From positions 1 through 64,000 of the forward strand of contig NZ_BLJO01000013.1 of NCBI RefSeq assembly GCF_009932555.1: DNA of 64,000 nt, read 5' to 3'. The translations under genes and the position numbers were made by a program. Of the stretch, positions 52,962 through 60,910 are shown piece after piece. The notes below the pieces were generated by a model. That model searched no databases. It was not told the origin of the DNA and worked only from the letters and a program-made list of their open reading frames with translations. This DNA comes from Steroidobacter agaridevorans (GTDB lineage Bacteria; Pseudomonadota; Gammaproteobacteria; Steroidobacterales; Steroidobacteraceae). Each line of letters opens with the position of its first letter. The first letter of the stretch is position 1.

Positions 52962-54296
52962 TCACAGTACTTTGGCATTGACCTTCGTCTCGACCGCGTA
53001 GCCCTTGCGCCCCGTGATGACGGTTCCACCGCTGCCCCCAGTGGCCAGTGAGCCATCGGGCTGTCGCACCTGCGCAGCCGAGATGCTGCCACCCGACAGG
53101 CGACGCCGGCCGTTCGCGCCCTCTTCGTAGTATGCCAGGTGCACGTCGACCCAATCGTCGTCATACATCGTCGGCGTCGCTTCCGCGATCAGCCCCTGCG
53201 CGGCCTCAAACGTAAATGACTCTCCATTTCGCACGCTGCGCGTCACCGTGGTCGGCTCCCGGTTCACGGTGAGGCTCACTTCGATCTGCAACTGGGCGTC
53301 GATGAGCTTCGGCCTTTCTTCCGCCGCTTCCGGCTGCGCGGGAATGTTCGGATCCATGCCCGCGTCCGCACGCACGGCCTCGATGAAACGTCGCGTGGTG
53401 TCCTGCTCCTCCGCTTGATACTTGGAGAGCTCCGCCAGCTGCACGGGCGTCAGGAACGCCGCAGCCTTCTGCTCCAGCAGCGGGTTCTCGACCTGCCGCT
53501 TGCGCCAGGAATTCTCATTCGCGATGCGCGACTGCCGTTGCGTTTCGCGCTGCATGTCTTCGAGCGAGGTCTGCGGACCGAGAGGACGCCGGAACGCACG
53601 CCAGGATTCGATCGCAGCGAATGACATCCGGGACTGCTCGTGCTTGAGCGCGATCAGCCGATCTTCCTGATCCGGCCGCAGCTTGTGGGCCGGCGCAAGC
53701 CGGGCGGAAAGCCGGTTGACCCAACGGCGCTCGCCTTGGCTCAGCTCGAAATCCTGAAACCGCTCCAGCTTTTCGTCACCGAGCAGCTCGCGCAACGCGT
53801 TCATACGCTGCGTCGCCTCGTCCGCATATTGCTGCAGATCCGAGACGGTCGGCCGAGGCCGCACATGCATCTGCTCGAATTGCTCCATCTGCTGATCCGT
53901 CAGCAACTCGATCAGCTTCTGCTCCATGACTGGATCGAGCCCGACCAAGCGCCCCACACCGGCGTTCTGCGTCACCAGCGCAGCTCGTTGCTCGGCGCGA
54001 AATTCCGCTCGCTGTTCTGGATCACTGAGACGTTCCTTCAGCCGCCGCGAAAACTCATTCGCTTCGTCGCCGATAACGAAGAATCTGCTCTGCGTCTTCG
54101 CCCCTTGCTCGTCCAGCGCGGGCTCGCCAGTCGAGGCGCCCGGGTCTACCGCTCGAAACACATCCGAGTGTTGAACGATGGTTAACGGAGCATGAGTTGC
54201 TGTCGGCGGTGTCTGTGGAGATTCGGCGGCGATGGTGGGAATCGCCACCGAGCACAGGAGAAGGTTCATCCCTAATCGAGCGACGGAGTGCGTCAT
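52962..54296 (-). CDS. Secreted helical protein of unknown function upstream of the LytS/LytTR pair
   Basis: 444 residues with a signal peptide (GMNLLLCSVAIPTIAAE). The body (about 60-330) is very rich in Arg, Glu and Gln with repeated helical segments (ERLSDPEQRAEFRAEQRAAL, LTDQQMEQFEQM, LTPVQLAELSKYQAEEQ in outline), somewhat like Spy/CpxP-type LTxxQ stress proteins. The C-terminal ~110 residues are a small beta domain ending with GRKGYAVETKVNAKVL. No family is recognised. GAGG lies nine bases before ATG 54296. It may be the stimulus or target of the sensor pair downstream. Confidence 0.7.
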   Translation of the reverse strand: MTHSVARLGMNLLLCSVAIPTIAAESPQTPPTATHAPLTIVQHSDVFRAVDPGASTGEPALDEQGAKTQSRFFVIGDEANEFSRRLKERLSDPEQRAEFRAEQRAALVTQNAGVGRLVGLDPVMEQKLIELLTDQQMEQFEQMHVRPRPTVSDLQQYADEATQRMNALRELLGDEKLERFQDFELSQGERRWVNRLSARLAPAHKLRPDQEDRLIALKHEQSRMSFAAIESWRAFRRPLGPQTSLEDMQRETQRQSRIANENSWRKRQVENPLLEQKAAAFLTPVQLAELSKYQAEEQDTTRRFIEAVRADAGMDPNIPAQPEAAEERPKLIDAQLQIEVSLTVNREPTTVTRSVRNGESFTFEAAQGLIAEATPTMYDDDWVDVHLAYYEEGANGRRRLSGGSISAAQVRQPDGSLATGGSGGTVITGRKGYAVETKVNAKVL

Positions 54297-54414
54297 CGTC
54301 CAGATCCTCTGGCGGCCCGTGATGTGAGCTGGAGTATAGGCCCGGCCGACGAGCTGCCACAATTCGCCACAATCCATCGGCACTCCGGCACGCCCGATGC
54401 CTCATGACGACGCC

Positions 54415-54443
54415 TTTGACGGCTGTGATAACGGCCAGTCAAA
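54415..54443. promoter_or_regulatory. Dyad just upstream of the sortase-substrate gene
   Basis: TTTGACGGC (54415-54423) faces GCC-A-GTCAAA (54434-54443): six plus three complementary bases with one bulge. It lies immediately before the AGGGAG SD of the gene at 54459. It could be an operator in the divergent promoter or a leader hairpin. Confidence 0.35.
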
Positions 54444-54458
54444 CAAGGGAGCGGCATC

Positions 54459-56555
54459 GTGCAGAGGAACAATAAGCAACGTCAGCCCCGATTTCGGGCG
54501 AAAGCGGAGCATTCGTTTGCAGCGCTCTTCTGCCTTTGGATCCTGCTGGCCGTCGCACCGATCACGCAAGCGCAGACCGTCGAGCAGGAGATCGGCAGCG
54601 GCTCGCTGACAGTGCGCGACGATCAAGGGCGCGCCATCGATGCACCGCGCATGGAGACCGCCGTGCGAATGAAGGTGTCCGGCATCGTGGCGCGTGTCGA
54701 AGTGTCGCAACGTTTTCACAACGAGAGCGATGCGTGGGTCGAAGGCGTGTACGCCTTTCCGCTGCCGGAGCACTCGGCTGTCGATACGCTGCGCATGAAA
54801 ATCGGCGAACGCATCGTCGTCGGTGAGATCCGGGAGAAGGAACAGGCCCAGAAGATCTTCGAACAAGCGCGCCAACAGGGGCAGCGAGCCAGTGTCGTGC
54901 ATCAGCAGCGGCCGAACCTGTTCCGCACAGCCGTTGCCAATATCGGCCCCGGCGAGACGATCGAAATCGTCATCGGTTATCTGCAGATCGTCGACCAGGA
55001 TGCCGGTCGCTACAGTCTGCGCTTCCCCCTCACGATCACGCCGCGCTATATCCCCGGCGTCGATGTGAATACAGAGGCCCGGCTCACGAGCGAAACGCCC
55101 ATCGCGGCGCTGACGCTCGCAGTTCCGGGCGATGACACGGCGACGCTCGGCGATCTGCAACCGCGGCTGGCGCATGCACATCCGCAGCGGCAGAGCGTGA
55201 GCATGGAGATCGACATCGACGCCGGCGCGCCGATGGAACACATCACCAGTCCTTATCACCCCATTCTCGTCGATGCGACGGAGCGTGGCGCACAGATCAA
55301 GCTGCGCAATCAGCAATCGCCGCCCGATCGCGATTTCGAGCTGAGCTGGGCGCCGGTGGTGAAGAGCGAGCCGGCCATCGCGTTGTTTCGCGAACCTACC
55401 GATCAGGGCGAGCACGTGCTGCTGATGTTCATGCCGCCCCAGGAGAGCAGGCCCATAAACACGCCCCGGGAAGTGATCTTTGTCATCGACACCTCCGGCT
55501 CGATGAGCGGCGAGTCCATCAACCAGGCGCGCGCCGCATTGATGAACGGCCTGCGCACGTTGCAGCCGGCCGATCGGTTCACAGTGATTCAGTTCAATTC
55601 GGTGCACGAGGCTTTGTTCGACGAACCCGTTTCCGCATCCGAAGAGAACCTTTCGCGAGCGCAACGCTACGTACGCAATCTACACGCAACCGGCGGCACT
55701 GAGATGTTGCCTGCACTGCTGACGGCGCTCTCGATGCCGGAGTCCAGAGAACATCTGCGCCAGGTCATCTTCATCACTGACGCTGCCGTGGGTAACGAAG
55801 ACCAGCTCATGCTCGCGATTCGACAACAACTTGGGTCCGCACGACTGTTCACGGTTGGAATCGGGTCTGCACCCAACGGCCACTTTCTGCGCAACGCCGC
55901 GCGGACCGGTCGCGGAACATTCACTTATATCGGCTCGATCGACGAGGTCGAAAGCAAGATGACCGCGCTGCTGAACAAGCTGACGAGCCCCGTGCTCACT
56001 GACATCGAACTCAACTGGCCAGCTGGCGTAGTGCCGGAATATGCGCCCGCGAGCATCGGCGACTTGTACGCCGGGGAACCGATCGTCGTCACGGCTCGTC
56101 TGCAGTCTCCTGCGAAGGGAACGCTGAGCATCAGCGGCCGCACGAACGGCACTTGGACGCGGCAAATCTCGCTCAACGGCATGCAGCCGCGCACGGGTGT
56201 GGCATCGCTCTGGGCACGCAATCGTATTGGCGATCTGATGGACTCTCGTGCCAATGGCGCGACAGATGATTCGATCCGCGGGAGCGTGTTGCCGCTGGCC
56301 CTGCAGTACCAGCTCGTCTCGAATTACACGAGCCTCGTCGCCGTCGATCGCACGCCAGCGCGCCCTGACGGCGAGTCGCTGCATAGCCGACGCATTCCGA
56401 ATACCAAACCGAATGGTCTCGATTGGCCAGCCGAGGGCGTCCCGTCCACCGCGACACCGGCGCAGTTGAACTTCGCAATAGGTGCATTGCTGCTGCTCGC
56501 CGCGCTCGGCTGGCAGTTGCGGGAGCGTCGTTTGCAGCGACGCCAGCCGCAATGA
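54459..56555 (+). CDS. Sortase-anchored VIT/VWA protein (marine proteobacterial sortase target type)
   Basis: 698 residues. Signal peptide (LFCLWILLAVAPITQAQ), a VIT domain (about 45-170: VEGVYAFPLPEHSAVD, FEQARQQGQRASVVHQQRPNLF in outline), and a von Willebrand A domain (about 340-510) with intact MIDAS DTSGSMSG and TGGTEM. The C-terminus has a sorting signal: V661-P-S-T-A-T-P, a hydrophobic helix (LNFAIGALLLLAALGW) and a basic tail (RERRLQRRQPQ). The PxTATP form fits the dedicated class GN sortase encoded by the next gene, which overlaps by 4 bp. It is probably displayed at the cell envelope; ligand unknown. GTG start with AGGGAG eight bases upstream. Confidence 0.9.
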   Translation: MQRNNKQRQPRFRAKAEHSFAALFCLWILLAVAPITQAQTVEQEIGSGSLTVRDDQGRAIDAPRMETAVRMKVSGIVARVEVSQRFHNESDAWVEGVYAFPLPEHSAVDTLRMKIGERIVVGEIREKEQAQKIFEQARQQGQRASVVHQQRPNLFRTAVANIGPGETIEIVIGYLQIVDQDAGRYSLRFPLTITPRYIPGVDVNTEARLTSETPIAALTLAVPGDDTATLGDLQPRLAHAHPQRQSVSMEIDIDAGAPMEHITSPYHPILVDATERGAQIKLRNQQSPPDRDFELSWAPVVKSEPAIALFREPTDQGEHVLLMFMPPQESRPINTPREVIFVIDTSGSMSGESINQARAALMNGLRTLQPADRFTVIQFNSVHEALFDEPVSASEENLSRAQRYVRNLHATGGTEMLPALLTALSMPESREHLRQVIFITDAAVGNEDQLMLAIRQQLGSARLFTVGIGSAPNGHFLRNAARTGRGTFTYIGSIDEVESKMTALLNKLTSPVLTDIELNWPAGVVPEYAPASIGDLYAGEPIVVTARLQSPAKGTLSISGRTNGTWTRQISLNGMQPRTGVASLWARNRIGDLMDSRANGATDDSIRGSVLPLALQYQLVSNYTSLVAVDRTPARPDGESLHSRRIPNTKPNGLDWPAEGVPSTATPAQLNFAIGALLLLAALGWQLRERRLQRRQPQ

Positions 56556-57121
56556 AACGAAACTGGACTCCGATAGCGATCGTTGCTGTCGCCGCTCTCG
56601 GCCTATGGCAGGTTGCCAGCGGCGCCTACATTCATGCGAAGGCATGGCTGGCTCAGGAACTGATCGCTTCGGCATGGACGCGCACGCTCGAAGGCGAACG
56701 TGAAGTGAAACCCTGGCCTTGGGCGGACACCTGGCCCATCGCACGCTTGCAGATGATCGACAAGGACGTCGATCTGTACGTGCTCGCCGATGCGTCGGGC
56801 CGCAGCCTTGCATTCGGTCCCGGCTACGTGAATGGGACTGCGGCAATCGGCGACGGCAACACGGTGCTGGCAGGGCATCGCGATACTCACTTTGCGTTTC
56901 TTCGGGATCTGCAACCGGGCGATGAATTCGCGATTCAAACCGCCGACGGCCGCGAGCGGCGCTTCCAGCTCAATGAGACTCACGTCATCGACTCGCGTCA
57001 CCAACGCCTGCAGTTCGATGAAAATGTCGACGCCACCATCACGCTGCTGACCTGCTATCCCTTCGATGCCATCACTCCCGGCGGACCGCTCCGCTACGTC
57101 GCGGTTGCCGGGATCAAATAA
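56552..57121 (+). CDS. Class GN sortase, dedicated transpeptidase for the VIT/VWA protein
   Basis: 189 residues with an N-terminal membrane anchor (IAIVAVAALGLWQVASGAYI). The catalytic triad is complete: H109 (LAGHRDTHF), C168 (LTCYPF) and R181 (GPLRYVAV). WPWADTWPIARL is the family's proline/tryptophan-rich entry segment. It is of the marine proteobacterial type found beside a single VIT/VWA substrate. ATGA overlap (56552-56555) couples it to that substrate. The companion two-component genes (PdsR/PdsS) of such systems are not adjacent; a LytS/LytTR pair is nearby instead. Confidence 0.92.
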   Translation: MKRNWTPIAIVAVAALGLWQVASGAYIHAKAWLAQELIASAWTRTLEGEREVKPWPWADTWPIARLQMIDKDVDLYVLADASGRSLAFGPGYVNGTAAIGDGNTVLAGHRDTHFAFLRDLQPGDEFAIQTADGRERRFQLNETHVIDSRHQRLQFDENVDATITLLTCYPFDAITPGGPLRYVAVAGIK

Positions 57122-57245
57122 GACATAATGACCAGAAGTTCTCGGCAACTGAGACGTCGATCACACAAAATCGCCTGCTCGAGCCCCCTCAGGAAACTTT
57201 TCTAGCCGCAGCTGCGTGTTCCTACGAAGAGACGGAGGAAACGTC

Positions 57246-57701
57246 ATGAGCGAATCGGCAGGTGTGATTCCTCGTACTGATGAGACAGACACGGAGATAG
57301 AGCTGAGCGCACAGGACTTGCTCGCGCTTTCAGATCTCGAGCATGTCGAGGAGCAGGCAACGAGCCCGGCGCCACAACCGTCAAAGCCGGCGAAGAGCGC
57401 GTCACCGAACAAACAAGGCCTGATCCTCTCGTTGATCGCTGTTGTCGGGATCGTCGGCGCCACCTATGTGGCCACGAGCTCGGATGGCGCAAACCCATCC
57501 GTAGCAAACCCTTCGCAACAAATGGCCCTATCGGAACGGCCAGCGCCGCAGCAGTTCGCCGAGAGCAAACCGGTTCGTTTTGCAAACCCGTTCGATGCCG
57601 ATGAGGTGTTCGAATTTCCTCCCGGGACCACCGAGACCCAAGCCCGTGACGCGGTGGCCGATGTCCTGTTGAAGCGCGCGATCTCCCGACAAGAGACTTG
57701 A
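57246..57701 (+). CDS. Single-pass membrane protein of unknown function downstream of the sortase
   Basis: 151 residues. An acidic N-terminus (DETDTEIELSAQDLLALSDLEHVEEQ in outline), a Pro/Ala/Lys linker, one membrane helix (GLILSLIAVVGIVGATYVA) and a periplasmic C-terminal region (RFANPFDADEVFEFPPGT). No family recognised. The DEVFEFPPGT-TETQARDAVADVLLKRA tail suggests a short helical domain. GGAGG sits seven bases before the ATG. The 124-bp gap after the sortase gene leaves co-transcription open. Confidence 0.7.
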   Translation: MSESAGVIPRTDETDTEIELSAQDLLALSDLEHVEEQATSPAPQPSKPAKSASPNKQGLILSLIAVVGIVGATYVATSSDGANPSVANPSQQMALSERPAPQQFAESKPVRFANPFDADEVFEFPPGTTETQARDAVADVLLKRAISRQET

Positions 57702-57765
57702 TCCGGAATCGCCGGCACTAGAGCTTGGATCGCAGCTCGGCTCGTTCTACACTCAGCACGACCCT

Positions 57766-58086
57766 ATGCGCCGCCTCGCCTTCAATCTGACGCTCTTCAT
57801 CGCTTTGCTGCTGCAAGGCGTTGTGGCCGTCGGCGGCAGCGTGTCTGCCGATCACGGACAAGAGCAGCATTGCGCCGGGCACGACGCCGCGGCCAAGGAT
57901 TGTGCCTGCTGTCCCGATGGCGGAACCGCCAGCATGAGCTGCACAGCTCAGTGCTCGGCGATCCAAGCCCCGCAGGTCGTCCTCGCCCCTGTTCGGCTGG
58001 CCATTGCCAGCACCCCCCTGGCGTTTGTTCCGCCGGTATTTGCCGGCCCGAACTACGCACCCCTCGTTCCACCGCCGATCGCATAA
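57766..58086 (+). CDS. Secreted Cys/His-rich CopL-like protein
   Basis: 106 residues with a signal peptide (FNLTLFIALLLQGVVAVGG) and a metal-binding-like centre: DHGQEQHCAGHDAAAKDCACCPDG and MSCTAQCSA. The tail is Pro-rich. The pattern resembles CopL proteins at the head of copper-resistance loci in Xanthomonas relatives, but CopA/CopB are absent here. It heads a four-gene cluster with a beta-barrel, a MerP-like and a MerT-like protein. Copper or another soft metal is a reasonable guess. Confidence 0.6.
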   Translation: MRRLAFNLTLFIALLLQGVVAVGGSVSADHGQEQHCAGHDAAAKDCACCPDGGTASMSCTAQCSAIQAPQVVLAPVRLAIASTPLAFVPPVFAGPNYAPLVPPPIA

Positions 58087-58153
58087 CTCCGAGCTCGTAA
58101 CCCTCAACGGCACGTCGAGTGCCGTGCGTTCCGTTACTTGTTGGAGTTGCCCC

Positions 58154-58816
58154 ATGAGCATCCATTCTGGGCGCCTCGCTATGTCGATGGCGCTCGTGGC
58201 GGCTGCCGCTTGCGAAAGCGCAGCGGCGAAGCCCATTGCATTCGCCGATGGCACGACCGTGATGGCCGAGTATGGCGCCGGCACGATGACCGAGATCCAG
58301 GCGTTCTATGCGCCGACCTTTCGATATTCGCTGGGCGGCGGCCACCTCTCGCTGAACAGCGCGGAGAACGACGACACCCGCGATATCACCTATCTTCGTT
58401 TCAACTATCTGCCGAAGCGCTGGAACTTCGAGTCGGCACAGGCGAACGTCTTTGTCTGGGGCGGCCTGGGCCGGGCTCATATCGGGGAGACCGGCGACAA
58501 CCAGTTGACCTGGAATGCCGGAGGTCAGCTCGACTATGAAACGAGGCGCGTCTACGCATCGCTGCGCACCGACTATTACGACGCCAGCGCTTTCAGTCAC
58601 CGAATCGACACGCTGCAGTTGGGCGTCGCGCCTTACGAACACGACTACGAGACCCTGGCAGTCTGGTTCGTCATCCAAGCTCGCGAATACACCGGCGAAC
58701 TCTTCGATGGCACCGAGTGGGCCGCGTTGATTCGGCTGTTCAAACACAACGCATGGCTGGAGGCCGGCGCGACGCTGGACGGCGAAGTGCAGGCCATGCT
58801 CATGTTCAACTTCTAG
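58154..58816 (+). CDS. Secreted beta-rich (barrel-like) protein in the metal cluster
   Basis: 220 residues with a signal peptide (LAMSMALVAAAACESAAA). The mature protein alternates aromatic-rich strands (FYAPTFRYSLGGGHLSLN, AQANVFVWGGLGRAHIG, RRVYASLRTDYYDASAF) and ends AMLMFNF with terminal Phe, consistent with a small outer-membrane barrel. No family recognised. GGAG precedes the ATG by nine bases. It is 10 bp from the MerP-like gene, so surely co-transcribed; it may be the outer-membrane path for the same metal. Confidence 0.7.
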   Translation: MSIHSGRLAMSMALVAAAACESAAAKPIAFADGTTVMAEYGAGTMTEIQAFYAPTFRYSLGGGHLSLNSAENDDTRDITYLRFNYLPKRWNFESAQANVFVWGGLGRAHIGETGDNQLTWNAGGQLDYETRRVYASLRTDYYDASAFSHRIDTLQLGVAPYEHDYETLAVWFVIQAREYTGELFDGTEWAALIRLFKHNAWLEAGATLDGEVQAMLMFNF

Positions 58817-58826
58817 GATTACTGCA

Positions 58827-59150
58827 ATGAAAACCTCACCCCTGTTATTCGCATTGTTACTGCTCGTCACTAACGCCCAGGCCGCAACCATCGAGATGAC
58901 GGTGAACGGCCTGGTCTGCGGCTTCTGTGCTCAAGGCATCGAGAAAACCTTGCGAAAATACCCCGCGACCGCCGACGTATTGGTGAGTCTCGAGAACCGG
59001 CTGGTCGCCGTGGCCACCAAGGAAGGCGCCGACATCCCCGATGCCGATCTGCGCAAGGCGCTGACCGACGCGGGATACGACGTCAAAGCGATCGAGCGTA
59101 CCCAGCGCTCGATGGAAGACTTGCGTGCGACGTTGAAGGACAAGAAGTGA
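58827..59150 (+). CDS. Periplasmic HMA-domain metal-binding protein (MerP-like)
   Basis: 107 residues: signal peptide (PLLFALLLLVTNAQA) and one heavy-metal-associated domain. The metal site is GLVCGFCAQGIEKTL, a CxxC loop, and the fold continues ADVLVSLENRLVAV and LRKALTDAGYDVKAI. Classical MerP has MTCxxC, so metal specificity may differ. The stop overlaps the MerT-like start by 4 bp (GTGA), pairing periplasmic capture with membrane transport. Confidence 0.88.
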   Translation: MKTSPLLFALLLLVTNAQAATIEMTVNGLVCGFCAQGIEKTLRKYPATADVLVSLENRLVAVATKEGADIPDADLRKALTDAGYDVKAIERTQRSMEDLRATLKDKK

Positions 59151-59536
59151 ATATCACTTTGCAGAGATCCGTCGGCGCCTCGGCCGCCGCACTATTGGCG
59201 AGCTCGGCGACACTAGTCTGCTGCGTCTTGCCAGCCGTGCTGGTCTCGCTGGGCGCCGGCGCCGTGCTCGTCGGTTTAGTTTCGGCGATACCTCAGCTGA
59301 TCTGGCTGAGCGAACACAAACTGCTCGTCTTCGGCATCGCGGGCGGCATGCTCATTCTGAGCTGGATCGTGCTACGACGTGCAGCCCATCTGCCCTGTCC
59401 GACCGAACCACTCGCCGGCAAGGCGTGCATGCGGTTGCGCCGAGTCAGTGCCGCGCTGTTTTGGCTTGCGGCCACGGCCTATGTCATAGGAGCGAGTTTC
59501 GTGTGGATTCTCCCGCTCCTCATGACAAACAGTTAG
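59147..59536 (+). CDS. MerT-like inner-membrane metal transporter
   Basis: 129 residues with three hydrophobic segments. A vicinal Cys pair sits in the first helix (SSATLVCCVLPAVLVSLGAG) and a second Cys site follows helix two (HLPCPTEPLAGKACM), as in MerT mercuric transporters. The start is GTG overlapping the MerP-like stop. Substrate may be mercury or another soft metal. No merA or merR is in the window, so it is not a standard mer operon. Confidence 0.75.
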   Translation: MNITLQRSVGASAAALLASSATLVCCVLPAVLVSLGAGAVLVGLVSAIPQLIWLSEHKLLVFGIAGGMLILSWIVLRRAAHLPCPTEPLAGKACMRLRRVSAALFWLAATAYVIGASFVWILPLLMTNS

Positions 59537-59644
59537 CGGCATCTGCACACGATCGATCTGCTAGAATCCGCGCGGGTGTCGCCGAGCAAGGTCGCGCGAC
59601 AGGTTGTTGCGTAGGTCGGGCCGCCGCGCTGCTCGGCTGCGCCC

Positions 59645-60910
59645 ATGAATATCGAATCCGACCCTCTCCTCCAGAAGATCGCCGCGGTGTTGTTTGCCCT
59701 GGCGCTGCTTCACACCTTCTCCGTCAAGTACCTCGAGCGGGCTGCTGCATATTCGCCGCGCCATTCCGGGCTTTTTCACCTGTTGGGTGAAGTCGAGGTC
59801 GTGTTCGGTTTCTGGGCGATCGTACTGATTGCCTGCGTAGCCCTGGCGGCCGGCAGCGACCAAGCCATCGCCTATGCCGAGTCGCGCAACTACACCGAAC
59901 CGCTGTTCGTGTTCGTCGTCATGGTGATCGCGGCCTCGCGACCGATCCTGCACGCCGTCGAGACCAGCTTGGGAGCAACTGCGCATCTGCTGCCGCTGCC
60001 GACGCCTCTCGTGCGCGCCTGGCTGAGTCTTGCGATCGTGCCGCTGTTGGGCTCGCTGATCACCGAACCCGCAGCAATGACGATCGCAGCCCTGATGCTC
60101 GCCCCGCAACTGTTTCAGCGGCACGTCCCCGAACGGGTCAAGTATCTGGCGCTCGGCGTGCTGTTCGTGAATGTTTCCATCGGCGGCACGCTCACCTCCT
60201 ACGCCGCGCCGCCGGTATTGATGGTGGCCTCCACCTGGAACTGGGACAGCACATTCATGTTGTTCAATTTCGGCTGGAAAGCGGCGCTGGTGGTGCTCGT
60301 CAATGCCACGCTGGCTGCATTCGTAGCGCGCAATCATCTGCGCGCAGTGTCCGATGACACTTCGGCGCCGCGGCCAAGAATCCCGGCAGTGATCGTGCTC
60401 GCACACATCCTGTTCCTGGCTGGCGTCGTCATCTTCGCGCATCATCCCATCGTCTTTCTGGGATTGTTCCTCATGTTCCTGGGTTTCACGCAGGCTTACG
60501 ACGCGCACCAGAGTCCGTTGATCATCAGGGAAGCTCTGCTGGTGAGCTTCTTTCTCGCGGGCCTGGTGCTGTTGGGAGGCATGCAGCGCTGGTGGCTTCA
60601 ACCCATCGTGTCGGGTTTGGAACCGCTCGCGTTGTTCGGCGGCGCGCTCGGTCTCACGGCGATCACCGACAACGCGGCGCTCACCTATCTCGGCTCGTTG
60701 ATCTCCGGCATCAGCGACGAGTCGAAGTACATGCTCGTCGCCGGTGCGGTCGCCGGCGGCGGTCTGACCGTAATTGCGAACGCACCGAATCCAGCCGGCG
60801 TGGCGCTGCTCAAGCGCGGTTTCGCGGACGAAACCATCGGCGCGGGCGGGCTCCTGCTCGGCGCAGCGGTGCCGACACTGCTGGCAGCCGCTGCTTTCGT
60901 AGCTCTCTAA
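59645..60910 (+). CDS. Putative Na+/H+ antiporter family membrane protein
   Basis: 421 residues with about ten to eleven membrane helices. GTLTSYAAPPVLMVASTWNWD and LGEVEVVFGFWAIVL are characteristic of the putative Na+/H+ antiporter (PF07399-type) family. GLTAITDNAALTYLGSLI and GGGLTVIANAPNPAGVALL form the paired half-helix motifs of the ion-transporter superfamily. Ion specificity is unproven. The gene ends directly against the convergent M24 peptidase stop (60910/60911). Confidence 0.82.
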   Translation: MNIESDPLLQKIAAVLFALALLHTFSVKYLERAAAYSPRHSGLFHLLGEVEVVFGFWAIVLIACVALAAGSDQAIAYAESRNYTEPLFVFVVMVIAASRPILHAVETSLGATAHLLPLPTPLVRAWLSLAIVPLLGSLITEPAAMTIAALMLAPQLFQRHVPERVKYLALGVLFVNVSIGGTLTSYAAPPVLMVASTWNWDSTFMLFNFGWKAALVVLVNATLAAFVARNHLRAVSDDTSAPRPRIPAVIVLAHILFLAGVVIFAHHPIVFLGLFLMFLGFTQAYDAHQSPLIIREALLVSFFLAGLVLLGGMQRWWLQPIVSGLEPLALFGGALGLTAITDNAALTYLGSLISGISDESKYMLVAGAVAGGGLTVIANAPNPAGVALLKRGFADETIGAGGLLLGAAVPTLLAAAAFVAL

